Source: an uncultured Treponema sp. (GTDB lineage: Bacteria > Spirochaetota > Spirochaetia > Treponematales > Treponemataceae). Taken from it: DNA of 5,479 nucleotides. How positions within the stretch are numbered: the first letter of the stretch is position 1; every line of letters starts with the position of its first letter. Under the pieces are notes generated by a model. The model searched no databases, had not been told where the DNA came from, and saw only the letters and a program-made list of their open reading frames with translations. The stretch is taken from positions 1 to 5,479 of the forward strand of contig CAMVBP010000135.1 in NCBI GenBank assembly GCA_947165795.1. The letters run 5' to 3'. Below are positions 1-5,479 of the stretch, one piece after another. A program made the position numbers and the translations under genes.

Positions 1-1136
1 AAGGTGCAGGCGGCGGCTGTACTCTAAGCGATATTCCGGTAGAAGACGGCAGTGTAGTGGAAGTATTTTCTAAGGCCGGCGGATTTTTAGGCAGCGGAAT
101 AATCAATAAGAAGTCAAAAATTACAGTAAGATTTTTAACATCTGAACACAGCGATGAGCTTATAAATAATCCTCAGGCTTTTTTTGAAAAAAGAATTCTT
201 CAGGCATGGAATTTACGGCAGCTTGATTTTTCTGAAAAAGATTCTTTCCGCCTTGTGTATGGCGAAGCAGATTTTATTCCGGGTTTTATCTGTGAATATT
301 TTTATGCAGAAAAAAGAATTCTTGTTGTTCAGTTTTTAGCATTGGCATGTGAAAAATATCGCGAAGAAATTCTAAAAGCGTTAAAGAAAATTACAAAGGC
401 AGATGCAATTTTTGAACGCAGCGATTCTTCTGCAAGAGAAAAGGAAGGTCTTCCTTTAGTATGTGACTGGATTTTTGGAAAAGCCGAAACAGATATTACA
501 ATTTGTGAAAATAACGTAAAGCTTACAGTCGATATTAAAAACGGTCAGAAAACAGGTTACTTCCTTGATCAGAAATTTAACAGAAAACGTGTTGCGCAGT
601 TTTGCAAAGATAAAACTGTTCTGGATACTTTTACACATACAGGCGCTTTTGGTTTGAATGCATTCCTTGCAGGTGCAAAGGAAGTTACCAGTGTTGATAT
701 TTCTGATTCTGCAATTGCAACTGTAAATAAAAATATTGAATTGAATAATGCCGGAAAAGTTGTAAAGGCTGTTGAAGCAGATGTTTTTGATTTATTAAAG
801 CAATATGAAAATGAAGGAAGAAAATTCGATGTAATTATTCTGGATCCTCCTGCATTTACTAAATCTGCTAAAATGATAGAAAAAGCATATGGCGGATACA
901 AAGAAATAAATTTACGTGCCATGAGATTATTGAATGAAGACGGAATTTTAGTTACCTGTTCATGTTCTTCTTTTATGACTCCGGAAATGTTCTGCGATAT
1001 GATAATGCATGCAGCCTGCGACAGTCATAAAAAAGTTCAGATTATAGAAAAGCGCGGAGCAGGTTCTGATCATCCTGTTTTGTGCGGTTATCCAAAATCT
1101 GAATATTTGAAATGTGTAATCTGCAGGGTAATTTAA
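1..1136 (+). CDS. rlmI: RlmI-type class I SAM-dependent 23S rRNA (cytosine-C5) methyltransferase, 5' partial
   Basis: The frame is open from the window edge (first full codon at 3), so the GTG at 57 is an internal codon, not the start. Compared with E. coli RlmI (about 396 aa), roughly 20 N-terminal residues are missing. In order, I see the end of a PUA-like domain (GGFLGSGIIN, about 78-107), then YGEADFIPGF (about 258-287, like RlmI YGESDGLPG), and KTGYFLDQ (about 549-572). SAM motif I, VLDTFTHTGAFG, is at 618-653. DPPAF is at 843-857, followed by GYKEIN. The SCS motif with the likely catalytic Cys is at 960-968 (Cys codon 963-965), and DHPVLCGYPKSEYLK is near the C-terminus. RlmI makes m5C1962 in 23S rRNA in the cytoplasm; the same target here is an inference. 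The stop at 1134-1136 is one base before miaA, so the two are probably co-transcribed. The family call is firm. The exact rRNA target is less certain, because related RlmI/RlmK-like enzymes share these motifs. Confidence 0.9.
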   Translation, partial: GAGGGCTLSDIPVEDGSVVEVFSKAGGFLGSGIINKKSKITVRFLTSEHSDELINNPQAFFEKRILQAWNLRQLDFSEKDSFRLVYGEADFIPGFICEYFYAEKRILVVQFLALACEKYREEILKALKKITKADAIFERSDSSAREKEGLPLVCDWIFGKAETDITICENNVKLTVDIKNGQKTGYFLDQKFNRKRVAQFCKDKTVLDTFTHTGAFGLNAFLAGAKEVTSVDISDSAIATVNKNIELNNAGKVVKAVEADVFDLLKQYENEGRKFDVIILDPPAFTKSAKMIEKAYGGYKEINLRAMRLLNEDGILVTCSCSSFMTPEMFCDMIMHAACDSHKKVQIIEKRGAGSDHPVLCGYPKSEYLKCVICRVI

Positions 1137-1137
1137 A

Positions 1138-2061
1138 ATGAAAGATTATAATTGCGTTGTTGTGCTGGGACCAACAGCCGTTGGAAAAACTTCTATAGGT
1201 GTTGCTCTTGCAGATAAATTTAACGGAGAAATTATTTCTGCAGATTCGCGTCAGACTTATAAAAAACTTGATATTGGTTCCGGAAAAGATCTTGATGAAT
1301 ATGTTGTATACGGAAAACAGATTCCTTATCACTTAATTGATATAGTCGAGCTTCCTGCAGAATATAATGTCTACAATTATCAGCATGATTTTTACAATGC
1401 ATTTAATGACGTTTTAAAACGCGGAAAACTTCCTGTAATTGTCGGCGGAACCGGAATGTATCTGGATGCAGTTATCCGCGGTTATGAACTTGTTGAACTT
1501 CCGGAAAATAAAGAACTTCATGAACAGCTTGAAAAAACTCCGCTTGAGGTTCTTGCGAAAAGACTTATAGAATTACAGCCTGATTTGCATACGTTGTGCG
1601 ATTTAAAAGAAAAGGACAGGGTAATTAAAGCGCTGGAAATTATAGAAGCTAAAAAGAACGGTTATGAAACAACCGCCAGCGTTCGTCCGGAAATTAAGCC
1701 TTTGATTATTGGAACCACGTTGCCGCGTCCTGTTTTATGGGAAAATATTTCCATAAGATTAAAAGAGCGTCTTGAACACGGAATGCTTGAAGAAGTTCAG
1801 GGATTATATGACAGCGGTATATCATGGGAACGCCTTGAAAAACTTGGACTTGAATACAGATTCTGTTCATTTTATCTGCAGGATAAAATTTCAAAAGATG
1901 AACTGTATGAAAAATTATTTATAGCAATCAGACAGTTTGCTAAAAGACAGGAAACCTGGTTTAGAATGATGGAAAAAAAAGGTGTAAAGATTTTGTGGCT
2001 TGAACCTTTGTCTAAAAAAGAAAGAATTGAGCAGGCAATAAAAATAGTAGAAAATGCTTAG
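1138..2061 (+). CDS. miaA: tRNA dimethylallyltransferase MiaA
   Basis: MiaA transfers a dimethylallyl group from DMAPP to N6 of A37 in tRNAs that read UNN codons, giving i6A, which MiaB-type enzymes can modify further. The protein is 307 aa, normal for the family. Visible motifs are the P-loop GPTAVGKTS (residues 11-19), DSRQTY (36-41), HLID (65-68), GGTGMY (103-108), DRVIKALEI (160-168) and RQFAKRQETWFR (265-276). By hand alignment, K17, D36 and R207 match E. coli K23, D42 and R217. The usual GYRQ segment is GLEYRF (237-242), and the DIGSGKDL stretch (45-52) also differs from E. coli. Both resemble the form I recall from Bacteroidetes. The ATG follows the upstream stop by one base. A modest ribosome site, AGGG (1125-1128), lies inside the methyltransferase gene, which suggests co-transcription and perhaps translational coupling. 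I see no separate promoter. Confidence 0.96.
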   Translation: MKDYNCVVVLGPTAVGKTSIGVALADKFNGEIISADSRQTYKKLDIGSGKDLDEYVVYGKQIPYHLIDIVELPAEYNVYNYQHDFYNAFNDVLKRGKLPVIVGGTGMYLDAVIRGYELVELPENKELHEQLEKTPLEVLAKRLIELQPDLHTLCDLKEKDRVIKALEIIEAKKNGYETTASVRPEIKPLIIGTTLPRPVLWENISIRLKERLEHGMLEEVQGLYDSGISWERLEKLGLEYRFCSFYLQDKISKDELYEKLFIAIRQFAKRQETWFRMMEKKGVKILWLEPLSKKERIEQAIKIVENA

Positions 2062-2097
2062 AAAATAAAAAAGCGCGCTATTATAATTAACGCACTT
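2062..2097 (-). terminator. Rho-independent terminator of the small minus-strand gene
   Basis: On the minus strand, arms 2097-2088 and 2080-2071 form a 10-bp stem with a 7-nt loop, followed at once by UUUUAUUUUC (2070-2061). The pairs 2074/2094 and 2078/2090 are C-A mismatches on the + strand but G-U wobbles on the - strand, so the hairpin is intact only in the leftward transcript. It lies 11 bases past the stop of the 72-aa gene. In the rightward direction it is weaker, although a T-rich stretch (2096-2110) follows, so it may still help end the miaA transcript. Confidence 0.75.
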
Positions 2098-2108
2098 CTT
2101 TATTTCTT

Positions 2109-2327
2109 TTATGCATTTGCAGCAATTTTTACTGTTTCTGTAATTTCTGTAAGGTAACCGGTTCTGATGCAGCTGTCGAAAAGTTCTTTAGAAATGTAAT
2201 CAGTTTTTACATCTTCGTAACCGTCCAGGTCTCTTACAATTCTTACTACAAAACCGTCTTCCATTTCTCTAACGATTGTCATGTAGTCTGTGTTTTTTCC
2301 AATGCTTTTGAGTGTGTAACTTTTCAT
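2109..2327 (-). CDS. Small conserved-looking hypothetical protein, 72 aa
   Basis: I do not recognise a characterised family. The product is a small soluble protein with no signal peptide, membrane segment or Cys-pair metal motif. The N-terminal half alternates hydrophobic and charged residues (YMTIVREMEDGFVVRIVRDLDGYED, residues 15-39, with a turn at DG), suggesting two or three beta strands. A short helix follows (SKELFDSC, about 46-53), then RTGYLTEI (55-62) and a short Ala-rich tail. That it is a real gene is supported by a GGGGG ribosome site just before the ATG, a strand-specific terminator after the stop, and its position filling an otherwise empty gap between convergent miaA and divergent tatD. 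It appears monocistronic. From memory it resembles small uncharacterised Treponema proteins, but I could not check this. Confidence 0.8.
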   Translation of the reverse strand: MKSYTLKSIGKNTDYMTIVREMEDGFVVRIVRDLDGYEDVKTDYISKELFDSCIRTGYLTEITETVKIAANA

Positions 2328-2336
2328 ATTTCCCCC
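2328..2336 (-). promoter_or_regulatory. Ribosome binding site of the 72-aa gene
   Basis: On the minus strand the bases GGGGGAAAT lie directly before the ATG at 2327-2325. The G-run (2336-2332) leaves a spacing of only 4 nt, shorter than usual. It is the only strongly purine-rich, G-rich stretch in this AT-rich gap and supports this start over the internal Met codons. Confidence 0.55.
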
Positions 2337-2372
2337 GTATAATTAAAAAGTTTTCATTTTCTTCAGCAAATA

Positions 2373-2411
2373 AGTTTGAATTAAACAAACTCATTGGTTC
2401 TTAGTTTAATT
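2373..2411. repeat. Overlapping inverted repeats in the divergent control region
   Basis: Two inverted repeats share bases. AGTTTG (2373-2378) is complementary to CAAACT (2386-2391) around a 7-nt centre. AATTAAAC (2379-2386) is an exact inverted match of GTTTAATT (2404-2411) across 17 nt. The same bases also form a direct repeat, AGTTTGAATT (2373-2382) and AGTTTAATTT (2403-2412), spaced 30 bp apart. The second copy lies between the -35 and -10 boxes of the tatD promoter, a place where a repressor could act. The arms are very AT-rich, so chance is a real alternative. Confidence 0.35.
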
Positions 2412-2423
2412 TTCGGATATAAT
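2394..2423 (+). promoter_or_regulatory. Sigma-70-type promoter of tatD
   Basis: A perfect TATAAT (2418-2423) is preceded by TTGGTT (2394-2399) at an 18-nt spacing. Transcription would be expected to begin about 6-7 bases downstream, at or next to the tatD ATG (2430), giving an mRNA with little or no leader. The -35 matches the consensus at three of six positions only. Confidence 0.6.
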
Positions 2424-2429
2424 AAAAAA

Positions 2430-3233
2430 ATGTTTAGCAAAAAAACACTTTTTTTTGACGCACATTTTCATTATTCTCAATGCCTTCAAAAGAATATTGT
2501 CAGTGAATTAACGCTGCAAAATATTCCGGAAAATGAAATCAATTATTCCGGAATTTCTTGTGCACTGACGAACGAAGAATTTTTAATTCAGGAAAAGTCC
2601 GGCAAAAATATTTTTAAGGCTTATGCAGTTCATCCGCAAAATGCCGCTGACTGCAATATAGAAGAGCAAAGGGAATTTATTGAAGGATTAATTAAACAGA
2701 AGAAAATATGTGCGGTAGGTGAGTGCGGATTTGATTTTTATACGGAGAAATTAAAAAATACCGCTGAAATTCAAAATAAAGTTTTTTTGATGCAGATAGA
2801 ACTTGCAGAAAAATATAACTTACCGCTTATTGTTCATTGCAGGAAAGCTAACGAACGTTTGTTCGCTTTATCAGACAGACTTAAAAAGCTTCCTGCAGTT
2901 CTGTTCCATTCATTTATGGGAAACTCCATTGAAGCTCAAAGCTTATTAAACCATGGAATAAAAGCATATTTTAGTTTTGGAAAGCAGATAATAAACGGAA
3001 ATAAAAAAGTAATTGACTGCGTAAAAAATCTTCCGTTGGAAAATCTTTTATTCGAAACCGATGCTCCCTATCAGTTTTTAAAAGGCGAAGAATTTACAAG
3101 CCCTGTAGAAATTGAAAAAGTTTATAAGGCAGGATTTATGCTGCGTGAAAATTTTGGTTTTGATTTTGAAGGCTTTTGTGAAAAAATATTTATAAATGCG
3201 TGCACGTTTCTTCCAGATTTGAAAAATATGTAA
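2430..3233 (+). CDS. tatD: TatD-family metal-dependent hydrolase (putative nuclease)
   Basis: This is a TIM-barrel amidohydrolase-fold enzyme; characterised TatD proteins are metal-dependent DNases or exonucleases. From the ATG at 2430 it is 267 aa, normal for the family. The ligand series is complete: D10-A-H12-F-H14, AVHP (66-69), VGECGFD with E98, VHCRKA with H136, FHSF with H160, and ETDAP with D211. The frame extends upstream to a TTG at 2394, but that would place the tatD promoter inside the coding sequence and add 12 residues with no family counterpart. Starting at 2430 puts the first metal motif at residue 10, as is usual. No good Shine-Dalgarno is visible, only a GGA at 2415-2417, too far away. 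It ends 41 bp before lepB with no terminator between, so readthrough is likely. Despite its name, the family is not part of the Tat export machinery. The physiological substrate is unknown, and other TatD paralogues (for example YcfH/YjjV types) cannot be excluded. Confidence 0.88.
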   Translation: MFSKKTLFFDAHFHYSQCLQKNIVSELTLQNIPENEINYSGISCALTNEEFLIQEKSGKNIFKAYAVHPQNAADCNIEEQREFIEGLIKQKKICAVGECGFDFYTEKLKNTAEIQNKVFLMQIELAEKYNLPLIVHCRKANERLFALSDRLKKLPAVLFHSFMGNSIEAQSLLNHGIKAYFSFGKQIINGNKKVIDCVKNLPLENLLFETDAPYQFLKGEEFTSPVEIEKVYKAGFMLRENFGFDFEGFCEKIFINACTFLPDLKNM

Positions 3234-3238
3234 TAATC

Positions 3239-3267
3239 TTTATCAAATCTGTTAAAAATTATATAAT
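3239..3267 (+). promoter_or_regulatory. Possible promoter of lepB
   Basis: A perfect TATAAT (3262-3267) lies 7 nt before the chosen lepB ATG. The -35 at a 17-nt spacing is TTTATC (3239-3244), a weak match. If active, it would start transcription at about the A of the ATG, as for tatD. In such AT-rich sequence the hexamer could be chance, and lepB may simply be read through from tatD. Confidence 0.4.
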
Positions 3268-3274
3268 TAAAAAT

Positions 3275-5062
3275 ATGAGCGAAAAGATGAACAAAACAAT
3301 TAATAATTTTAAAATTTTATCTATTCTTTATTATATTCAGCTGGCTTCTGCTGTAATATTTTCTTTTTTATGTTTAAGTTTTAATGCAGATGTTTCTCTT
3401 TTTGCATTTCCACTTTCAATTATTTATACAGGCATTACAATTTATTTTGTAGTTTATAAATCGTTAATTAAAACAGACGGAAAATATATAATTCCGACTG
3501 TAAAGCTTACGGAATATCTTCCTTATGTTCTTTTTATTGCATTTATTATCAGAAGGGCAGGTAAAAACGGAACTTCTTATGCAATAGATACAGTTACTGT
3601 AATTTTATGGTTTATTATTTTTATTCTGGCATTTGTTAATGCAAGATTTTTATATCCAAAGTATCAGAAGAAAAAAGAAAAGAAAGACGGAATCAAAAAT
3701 CCTTATTTGAGAAATAAGATTTTTACTTCCTGGACACGTGTTCCTGTCGCAAAAAATTATAAAGGAACAAGCTGGCTTGTCTACCAGTTTTTTGATCTTC
3801 TTGATGCAGCTGTATGGGCAATTTTTACTGTATTAATTTTCCAGATTTTTGTCCTTCAGTTATATTCAATTCCTTCAGAATCAATGGTTCCGACCTTTCT
3901 TGTAAGCGATAAGGTTTTTGTTTCTAAAGTAGACTGCGGACCGAAATTCCCGCTTACAGATGTAGGCCTTCCTGATTTTAGAAAATATAAGCGCGGTGAT
4001 ACAATCGTTTTAAGAAATCCTCATTATACAATTAACAGACAGTCAGAAGTTAAAACCGTAATTTCTAACCTTGTTTATATGTTCACGCTTACTAAAGTTC
4101 AGATTAATAAAGATCAGTATGGAGACCAGAAGGCTGATCCGCTTGTAAAAAGAATTACCGGTTTACCGGGCGAACAGCTTGTAATGCAGGATGGAGTTCT
4201 TTACGTCCGTACAAAAAATAGCGATGAATTTATTCCTTCTGAAATAGATGCACAATATGCTAAATGGAATTTAAATGGAATAAAGGGCGTTTCATTGGCA
4301 GCCAAAACACTACAGAAGTTGCCGCTTACCGAAAATGAATATAAAATTATGACCGATTTTGAACAGTATCGCCGTGAATATGATTTAAATAGCGCCGCAG
4401 AAGAAGTTCAAAAAATTGTAAGCGATTTAAAGGTACTGTGTAAAAATAATGAACTCTCGGGAAAATTTTCTGAACCGGATCTTATTCAGATGGAACTCTT
4501 TGCATACGCTTCAGATTATGCCGGAAATATTACGACACAAAACGGCGGAATTGAATGGTTCTCTAAATTTGTTACTTCATGGATAGATTCAAAAGATAAT
4601 AAAAGGGATTATTATTCGGAAGCAAATTTCAGGTTAAATGTAATTACTAAGGTTGAATTTGCAAAGTATGTTTACCGTTATGCAGAATTAAGTGCTTCGG
4701 ATGCTTCTTTTGATCAGACTTCAGATTCTCAGATAAATGAAATATTTAATAACGCCAAGGTTTTACTCTGGTATGTAAATAATCTGTTGGATCAAAGAAA
4801 TATGCCTTTATTCCCTGCAAATGATGCAAACGGAAATCCTACATATATTCCTGACAACTGCTATTTTATGATGGGCGATAACCGTTTTAATTCTTTTGAT
4901 TTACGCCATAAAGACAGCTATTCACTGACACCTTTATGCACGGATGATCCATATTCTGTAGAATATTATTCAATTATGGCTCCTCAGTATATAAATAAAA
5001 AATACATAATTGGAAAACCTGTATTGAGAATTCTTCCATTAAACAGAATAGGACGCGTTTAA
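3275..5062 (+). CDS. lepB: Signal peptidase I, enlarged form with extra membrane segments and a long insertion
   Basis: Signal peptidase I cleaves signal peptides from exported pre-proteins on the outer face of the inner membrane. With ATG 3275 the product is 595 aa (E. coli LepB is 324). Hydrophobic stretches at about 14-36, 41-62, 81-92, 105-126 and 175-199 suggest about five membrane segments. A Lys/Arg-rich loop (129-163) is probably cytoplasmic, which places the catalytic domain outside. The catalytic boxes are IPSESMVPT (199-207, nucleophile S203, oxyanion S201), RGDTIVLRNP (240-249), VKRITGLPGE (291-300, general base K292) and GDNRFNSFDLR (534-544). The last retains the Ser, Asp and Arg of the E. 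coli box. Residues of about 318-510, rich in charged predicted helix, are inserted between the Lys box and the last box. A further stretch of about 40 residues (250-288) separates boxes two and three. The frame is open back to a GTG at 3200 overlapping tatD, but that start has no ribosome site; ATG 3287 is another option. All catalytic residues are present, so it should be active. Confidence 0.93.
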   Translation: MSEKMNKTINNFKILSILYYIQLASAVIFSFLCLSFNADVSLFAFPLSIIYTGITIYFVVYKSLIKTDGKYIIPTVKLTEYLPYVLFIAFIIRRAGKNGTSYAIDTVTVILWFIIFILAFVNARFLYPKYQKKKEKKDGIKNPYLRNKIFTSWTRVPVAKNYKGTSWLVYQFFDLLDAAVWAIFTVLIFQIFVLQLYSIPSESMVPTFLVSDKVFVSKVDCGPKFPLTDVGLPDFRKYKRGDTIVLRNPHYTINRQSEVKTVISNLVYMFTLTKVQINKDQYGDQKADPLVKRITGLPGEQLVMQDGVLYVRTKNSDEFIPSEIDAQYAKWNLNGIKGVSLAAKTLQKLPLTENEYKIMTDFEQYRREYDLNSAAEEVQKIVSDLKVLCKNNELSGKFSEPDLIQMELFAYASDYAGNITTQNGGIEWFSKFVTSWIDSKDNKRDYYSEANFRLNVITKVEFAKYVYRYAELSASDASFDQTSDSQINEIFNNAKVLLWYVNNLLDQRNMPLFPANDANGNPTYIPDNCYFMMGDNRFNSFDLRHKDSYSLTPLCTDDPYSVEYYSIMAPQYINKKYIIGKPVLRILPLNRIGRV

Positions 5063-5071
5063 TTTTCATTT

Positions 5072-5104
5072 ATTTACAGTGTGTTGCACTAAATGTCATT
5101 TTTT
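5072..5104 (+). terminator. Weak candidate terminator after lepB
   Basis: ATTT-AGTG (5072-5075 and 5078-5081, with a 2-nt bulge AC) pairs with CACT-AAAT (5087-5094) around a 5-nt loop, and TTTTTT (5099-5104) follows after 4 bases. The stem is AT-rich and bulged, and it overlaps the -35 box of the next promoter, so it is a tentative call. Confidence 0.3.
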
Positions 5105-5112
5105 GGTTAAAT
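5084..5112 (+). promoter_or_regulatory. Promoter of the ABC-F gene
   Basis: TTGCAC (5084-5089) and TTAAAT (5107-5112) are separated by the ideal 17 nt. The expected transcription start near 5119 gives a leader of about 50 nt that carries a GC-rich hairpin and the ribosome site. This suggests the ABC-F gene is transcribed on its own, not only from lepB. Confidence 0.5.
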
Positions 5113-5123
5113 AGTGAAGAGTT

Positions 5124-5158
5124 GAGGGGAGTCAGCTTCCCTTCTGAATTTATTTTTC
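5124..5158 (+). terminator. Terminator-like hairpin in the lepB-ABC-F gap (possible attenuator)
   Basis: GAGGGGAG (5124-5131) pairs with TTCCCTTC (5137-5144), an 8-bp stem with two G-U pairs and the loop TCAGC. After four bases (TGAA) comes a T-rich run, TTTATTTTT (5149-5157). It could end lepB transcription. Because it begins just after the predicted start of the ABC-F transcript, it could instead act as an attenuator or a 5' stabilising hairpin for that gene. It is the only GC-rich structure in this gap. Confidence 0.45.
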
Positions 5159-5163
5159 AAGGA
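5159..5163 (+). promoter_or_regulatory. Ribosome binding site of the ABC-F gene
   Basis: AAGGA lies 7 nt before the ATG at 5171. It is a good Shine-Dalgarno at normal spacing, fixes the start of the ABC-F gene, and contrasts with the absence of one before tatD and lepB. Confidence 0.75.
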
Positions 5164-5170
5164 TTTTCCA

Positions 5171-5479
5171 ATGATTACAGTTAGTGATGTAAGTGTTTCT
5201 TTCAGCGAAAAACCGCTTTTTAAAGATGTAAATCTTAAGTTTAATAAAGGCAACTGTTATGGTATTACCGGTGCAAATGGTGCAGGTAAATCAACTTTTT
5301 TAAAGCTGCTTGCAGGTGAACTGGAAAAAGATTCCGGTGAGATTTTTATGACTCCTGGCGAGCGCATGGCTGTTTTAAAGCAGGACCACTTTGCGTTTGA
5401 TGAATATTCTGTAAAAGATACAGTTATGATGGTCTTTCCTCGTCTCTATGAAGTTTCTAAGGCCCGCTGTGAAATTTAT
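5171..5479 (+). CDS. ybiT: ABC-F family ATPase, YbiT-like, 3' partial
   Basis: The first 103 residues are present and the window edge cuts the rest; a full ABC-F protein of this type has about 530 aa with two ABC domains. ABC-F proteins lack membrane segments and act on the ribosome near the E site, some in translation control and some in antibiotic resistance. Visible are the start of ABC domain 1, the Walker A motif GANGAGKST (34-42), and the Q-loop region with KQDHFAFDEYSV (70-81). The stretch KQDHFAFDEYSVKDTV and the following YEV closely resemble E. coli YbiT (RQDQFAFEEFTVLDTV and WEV), so I favour that subfamily over EttA, Uup or the resistance types. The linker, signature motifs and second domain are outside the window, so the subfamily remains an inference. 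It has its own promoter and a good ribosome site. Confidence 0.88.
   Translation, partial: MITVSDVSVSFSEKPLFKDVNLKFNKGNCYGITGANGAGKSTFLKLLAGELEKDSGEIFMTPGERMAVLKQDHFAFDEYSVKDTVMMVFPRLYEVSKARCEIY

Noticed and set aside
57..59. GTG at 57 as the start of the methyltransferase
   Set aside because: The frame is open to the window edge and the residues upstream fit the PUA-like N-terminus, so the true start is outside the window.
569..922. Minus-strand open frame of 117 codons inside the methyltransferase gene
   Set aside because: It is antisense to strongly conserved SAM-binding and DPP motifs, with no ribosome site or family resemblance: a shadow frame. The same holds for the minus frames at 456-638, 1042-1332 and 1706-1894.
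2338..2343. TATAAT on the + strand upstream of tatD
   Set aside because: No acceptable -35 at 16-19 nt; TATAAT at 2418 with TTGGTT is a better promoter.
2340..2369. Minus-strand promoter TTGCTG (2369-2364) with TTAATT (2346-2341) for the 72-aa gene
   Set aside because: The -10 matches at only three positions and the implied transcription start would fall at or inside the ribosome site; too weak to list.
2522..2552. Two TTCCGGAA-type palindromes inside tatD
   Set aside because: They fall on coding residues (IPEN and NYSGI), and similar TTCCGGAA words recur by codon choice; there is no sign of a regulatory role.
3200..3274. GTG at 3200 as the lepB start, overlapping tatD
   Set aside because: There is no ribosome site, the extension overlaps tatD in another frame, and ATG 3275 gives a start that reads straight into the first membrane segment.

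Overview
This AT-rich window (roughly one third G+C by eye) looks like ordinary bacterial chromosome. The families and the form of several proteins point to a spirochaete of the Treponema group. The main clues are a very enlarged signal peptidase I, a MiaA of the GLEYR type, and a RlmI-like methyltransferase directly upstream of miaA. This placement rests on recalled family resemblance, not on a search.

Layout: (1) 1-1136 (+) is the 3' part of an RlmI-type 23S rRNA m5C methyltransferase, cut by the left window edge. (2) 1138-2061 (+) is miaA, one base downstream and clearly in the same transcript. (3) 2109-2327 (-) is a small unrecognised 72-aa protein facing miaA. The 47-bp convergent gap holds a hairpin whose two mismatches on the + strand become G-U pairs on the - strand, so it is a terminator for the small gene. 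(4) 2328-2429 is a divergent control region with overlapping inverted repeats and a TATAAT promoter. (5) 2430-3233 (+) is a TatD-family metal-dependent hydrolase. (6) 3275-5062 (+) is signal peptidase I, about 595 aa, with about five membrane segments and an insertion of about 190 residues between its catalytic boxes. (7) 5063-5170 is an intergenic leader with a promoter and hairpins. (8) 5171 to the window end (+) is the start of a YbiT-like ABC-F ATPase.

The theme is translation and protein export housekeeping: rRNA methylation, tRNA i6A37 modification, pre-protein processing, and a ribosome-associated ABC-F factor. I see no mobile element, CRISPR array, tRNA, rRNA or defence system, and nothing that amounts to a new multi-gene system. 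The points most worth a second look are the enlarged signal peptidase, two genes whose promoters predict leaderless mRNAs, the hairpin in the ABC-F leader, and the unknown 72-aa protein.
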